This document shows, piece by piece, positions 36,783 to 38,399 of a stretch of DNA of 38,399 nt; within the stretch, counting starts at the first letter, position 1; every line of letters starts with the position of its first letter. The stretch covers positions 1 to 38,399 of the forward strand of contig JANTGP010000007.1 in assembly GCA_024762835.1 (NCBI GenBank), given 5' to 3'. The notes under the pieces were generated by a model. It worked only from the letters and a program-made list of their open reading frames with translations. It was not told where the DNA came from and did not search any database. The position numbers and the translations under genes were made by a program. This DNA comes from Bacteroidota bacterium (GTDB lineage Bacteria; Bacteroidota; Bacteroidia; Bacteroidales; M50B96).

Positions 36783-37757
36783 CTAAACTTCTTTCACCAT
36801 TTTATTTATCTCTGTCCATGTGTCAATACCCAGCTTGGCACCAATAACTTCAATAACTTTTCCTGCAAGAATACTTCCTAACTTGCCACATTGCTCTAAT
36901 GATAAATTTTGTGATAATCCGTGTAAAAAACCTGCTGCATAAAAGTCACCGGCACCTGTAGTGTCAACACTTTTTACCGGAATAACACCAACTTCAACTT
37001 TTTCATTCCCCGATTTTATCAACGATCCTTTACTGCCAACTTTTACAATAGCATATTTACACATTCCCGATATTTCTTCTAAAGCAGCTTCCGGTTCCTT
37101 TCCCGTAAAGGCTTTTGCTTCTTCTTCGTTTGCAAATACAATATCAACATATTTCTTTGTTAGTCCTTTTAAAAATTCAAGATTATCTTCAACAACATTA
37201 TAACTTGCCAGATCAATTGAAACTAATAATCCATTTTCTTTTGCTAATTTACATGCCCTGTTTAGCAATTCGTGGTTTTGTACTAGATAACCTTCGATGT
37301 GAAGAATATCATAATTATTGAATAATTGTTCGGATAAATCATCAGCCGAGAGCTCAATGGCTGCACCTAAGAAGGTGGCAAAAGTACGCTCCGAATCCGG
37401 GCTAATTAAAGCCATTGCATTTCCTGTTTCATTATTACTTATTTGCAATAATGGCTCAATTTTGTTTTTTACGAGGTCTTCTGAGAATAGTTTTCCAAAT
37501 TTATCATCACCAACTTTTCCAATAAATCCCACTTTAGCACCTAAGTTTGCTAATCCGTTAATCGTATTAGCAGCAGAGCCACCGGCTGTAATTTGTTTTT
37601 TAAGATTCTCACATCCCTCATAAATTCTTGATGATCTTGCTTTGTCAACCAACTGCATACTGCCTTTAGGAAGGTCAAAGTTCTCTAAAAAGTTATCATT
37701 CTCAAGGCTTGTCATTATGTCGACAAGTGCATTTCCAATACCTAATATTTTTTGCAT
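36783..37757 (-). CDS. PfkB-family kinase, probably adenosine kinase
   Basis: 324 residues from the ATG at 37757 (MQKILGIGNALVDI). A longer in-frame start at 37835 would run through the promoter and is rejected. PfkB-family motifs are present: GGSAANTINGLANLG near the N-terminus and the anion-hole/catalytic DTTGAGDFYAAGFLHGL near the C-terminus. The N-terminal pattern and the GPD-free TGNAMALISPDSERTF block are typical of Bacteroidota and proteobacterial adenosine kinase-like proteins; other nucleoside or sugar substrates remain possible. It is convergent with the deoxynucleoside kinase and divergent from tRNA-Asn. Confidence 0.9.
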   Translation of the reverse strand: MQKILGIGNALVDIMTSLENDNFLENFDLPKGSMQLVDKARSSRIYEGCENLKKQITAGGSAANTINGLANLGAKVGFIGKVGDDKFGKLFSEDLVKNKIEPLLQISNNETGNAMALISPDSERTFATFLGAAIELSADDLSEQLFNNYDILHIEGYLVQNHELLNRACKLAKENGLLVSIDLASYNVVEDNLEFLKGLTKKYVDIVFANEEEAKAFTGKEPEAALEEISGMCKYAIVKVGSKGSLIKSGNEKVEVGVIPVKSVDTTGAGDFYAAGFLHGLSQNLSLEQCGKLGSILAGKVIEVIGAKLGIDTWTEINKMVKEV

Positions 37758-37791
37758 TTTAATTTTAAATAAAATTTTTAATTTTTTTTTT

Positions 37792-37800
37792 GCAAAGGTA
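37792..37800 (-). promoter_or_regulatory. -7 element of the adenosine kinase gene
   Basis: The complement of GCAAAGGTA reads TACCTTTGC, an exact TAnnTTTG match. It supports the short start at 37757. It directly abuts the -33 TTG of the tRNA-Asn promoter. Confidence 0.7.
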
Positions 37801-37832
37801 TTGTTCAATTCAAAAAAACCTACTACTTTTGC
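37801..37832 (+). promoter_or_regulatory. Promoter of tRNA-Asn
   Basis: TTG at 37801-37803, 20 bases, then TACTTTTGC at 37824-37832. The tRNA starts 37 bases after the box. Confidence 0.75.
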
Positions 37833-37869
37833 CATGCATTTTTCAGAAATGGTTATGCGAAATTAAAAT

Positions 37870-37943
37870 TCCTCATTAGCTCAGTTGGTTAGAGCATCTG
37901 ACTGTTAATCAGAGGGTCCTTAGTTCGAGTCTAAGATGAGGAG
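37870..37943 (+). tRNA. tRNA-Asn (GTT)
   Basis: Acceptor TCCTCAT (37870-37876) pairs with ATGAGGA (37936-37942), with the discriminator G37943 usual for tRNA-Asn. Anticodon stem TCTGA/TCAGA closes loop CTGTTAA with anticodon GTT at 37904-37906. The T-arm is CTTAG-TTCGAGT-CTAAG. CCA is not encoded. Confidence 0.96.
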
Positions 37944-37947
37944 CAAA

Positions 37948-37980
37948 AGAGGTTATCGGAGACGGTAATCTCTTTTTTTT
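37948..37980 (+). terminator. Terminator after tRNA-Asn
   Basis: AGAGGTTATCG (37948-37958) pairs with CGGTAATCTCT (37963-37973), two pairs being G-T, with a GAGA loop and a seven-T tail. Confidence 0.88.
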
Positions 37981-37987
37981 ATGGATA

Positions 37988-38063
37988 ATCTCAGCCTTTT
38001 GGTTAGATTCCCGTTTGAGCGGGATTAATCAGAGGGTCCTTAGTTCGAGTCTAAGATGAGGAG
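37988..38063 (+). pseudogene. Degenerate second copy of tRNA-Asn, 3' half intact
   Basis: 38025-38063 repeats the last 39 bases of tRNA-Asn exactly, from inside the anticodon loop to the discriminator, 120 bases further on. Upstream, CTCAG and TTGGTTAGA remnants of the D-arm are visible near 37990-38007, but the 5' acceptor strand and anticodon are lost; a hairpin TCCCG-TTTGAG-CGGGA (38009-38024) takes their place. It cannot form a tRNA. It may be an attachment-site duplicate or a decayed tandem tRNA gene. Confidence 0.8.
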
Positions 38064-38067
38064 AAAA

Positions 38068-38100
38068 AGAGATTATCGGGAAACGGTAATCTCTTTATTT
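38068..38100 (+). terminator. Duplicated copy of the tRNA-Asn terminator
   Basis: The hairpin AGAGATTATCG with CGGTAATCTCT follows the tRNA fragment just as after the intact gene. Compared with the first copy a G-T pair has become A-T, so pairing is preserved. Confidence 0.7.
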
Positions 38101-38128
38101 AATGGGTAATTATCAGTATTTTATCATT

Positions 38129-38399
38129 ATGGACGAATATTATATTTACATCCTTTATTCGGATAGCTTTGACAAATACTATATTGGATATTCCGGTAAT
38201 GTTGAAAACAGACTAGTGTTAAGTCAAGTATAAAGTTTCGGTTAAGACAAAGTTATTTTTTGTGTTTTGTAAAATTAGAAAAAGTAAGCATAGCCGTAGC
38301 TCTGTGAGTCTTTTTATAATGAAGCAAAACCGAAAAAGAACAAGTATTCGGGCGTAAGTTTATACTTGACTTAACACTTAACCAACACAATACTTCCAA
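38129..38399 (+). pseudogene. GIY-YIG endonuclease gene disrupted by an inserted element (3' end outside window)
   Basis: ATG at 38129 opens MDEYYIYILYSDSFDKYYIG followed by YSGNVENRL, the N-terminal half of a small GIY-YIG (URI-type) nuclease. The frame then runs into an inserted element and stops at 38233 after 34 residues. If 38215-38378 is removed, bases 38213-38214 join 38379 as a Leu codon and the frame continues N-Q-H-N-T-S, as expected after the ENRL of this family. The gene was therefore intact before the insertion and is now probably inactive. Relatives of this size are common in Bacteroidota, and their function is poorly known. The remaining part lies beyond the window. Confidence 0.85.
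38215..38378. mobile_element. 164-bp MITE-like element with 20-bp terminal inverted repeats
   Basis: The left end AGTGTTAAGTCAAGTATAAA (38215-38234) is the exact reverse complement of the right end (38359-38378), and partial similarity continues a few bases inward. There is no open reading frame of note inside, so it cannot encode a transposase and would need one in trans. No clear target duplication is seen beyond at most two bases. A related end lies at 33618-33680. The family is not identified. Confidence 0.85.

Noticed and set aside
37758-37835. 26-residue N-terminal extension of the adenosine kinase
   Set aside because: It runs over the -7 box TACCTTTGC, and the conserved fold begins at MQKILGIG.
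1-38399. CRISPR array or defence island
   Set aside because: No regularly spaced direct repeats with unique spacers and no cas, restriction or toxin-antitoxin genes were seen.

Overview
This looks like a chromosomal segment from a member of the Bacteroidota, probably near the Bacteroidales/Marinilabiliales; this is inferred from gene content, since no 16S gene is present. The signs are low GC, promoters matching the Bacteroidota form (TTG, about 19-20 nt, then TAnnTTTG) upstream of many genes, two proteins ending in type IX secretion (T9SS) type-A sorting domains, a Bacteroidota-type alpha-2-macroglobulin protein, and the yceD-rpmF-plsX-fabH order.

Layout, left to right. 1-409 is a non-coding cluster of hairpins and AT-rich tandem repeats. 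410-1597 encodes an orphan membrane histidine kinase. 1699-4387 is the DUF177/L32/PlsX/FabH operon linking ribosome assembly to fatty acid and phospholipid synthesis, closed by a bidirectional terminator. 4527-7101 (minus) holds a T9SS cargo protein and a small S4 RNA-binding protein. 7287-8908 holds a Crp/Fnr regulator divergent from a CoA-binding protein and an OsmC protein. tRNA-Val(GAC) follows. 9281-11077 is an M28 peptidase/glutaminyl cyclase-like lipoprotein with a secreted partner, and 11084-11776 is a small lipoprotein on the other strand. 11909-24379 (minus) is one 12.5-kb gene for a 4156-residue modular T9SS cargo protein. 24614-27196 carries a XerC/D recombinase, RuvX, peptide deformylase and a TPR-like lipoprotein. 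27295-33351 (minus) is a 2018-residue alpha-2-macroglobulin-like protein. The right end carries tRNA-Arg(ACG), an O-antigen ligase-like gene, a SpoU-type methyltransferase, a deoxynucleoside kinase, an adenosine kinase-like gene and tRNA-Asn(GTT).

Most of the window is housekeeping plus cell-surface genes. The accessory signal lies at the right edge. The 3' part of tRNA-Asn and its terminator are repeated 120 bp downstream, as at a tRNA attachment site. Just beyond, a GIY-YIG endonuclease gene is split by a 164-bp element with 20-bp perfect terminal inverted repeats; removing the element restores the reading frame. One end of the same element also forms the last codons and stop of the O-antigen ligase-like gene 4.7 kb away. 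A second theme is secretion: three exported proteins place Gln at the predicted signal-peptidase site, and a candidate glutaminyl cyclase lies in the same window. I saw no convincing new defence or biosynthetic system, no CRISPR array and no rRNA.
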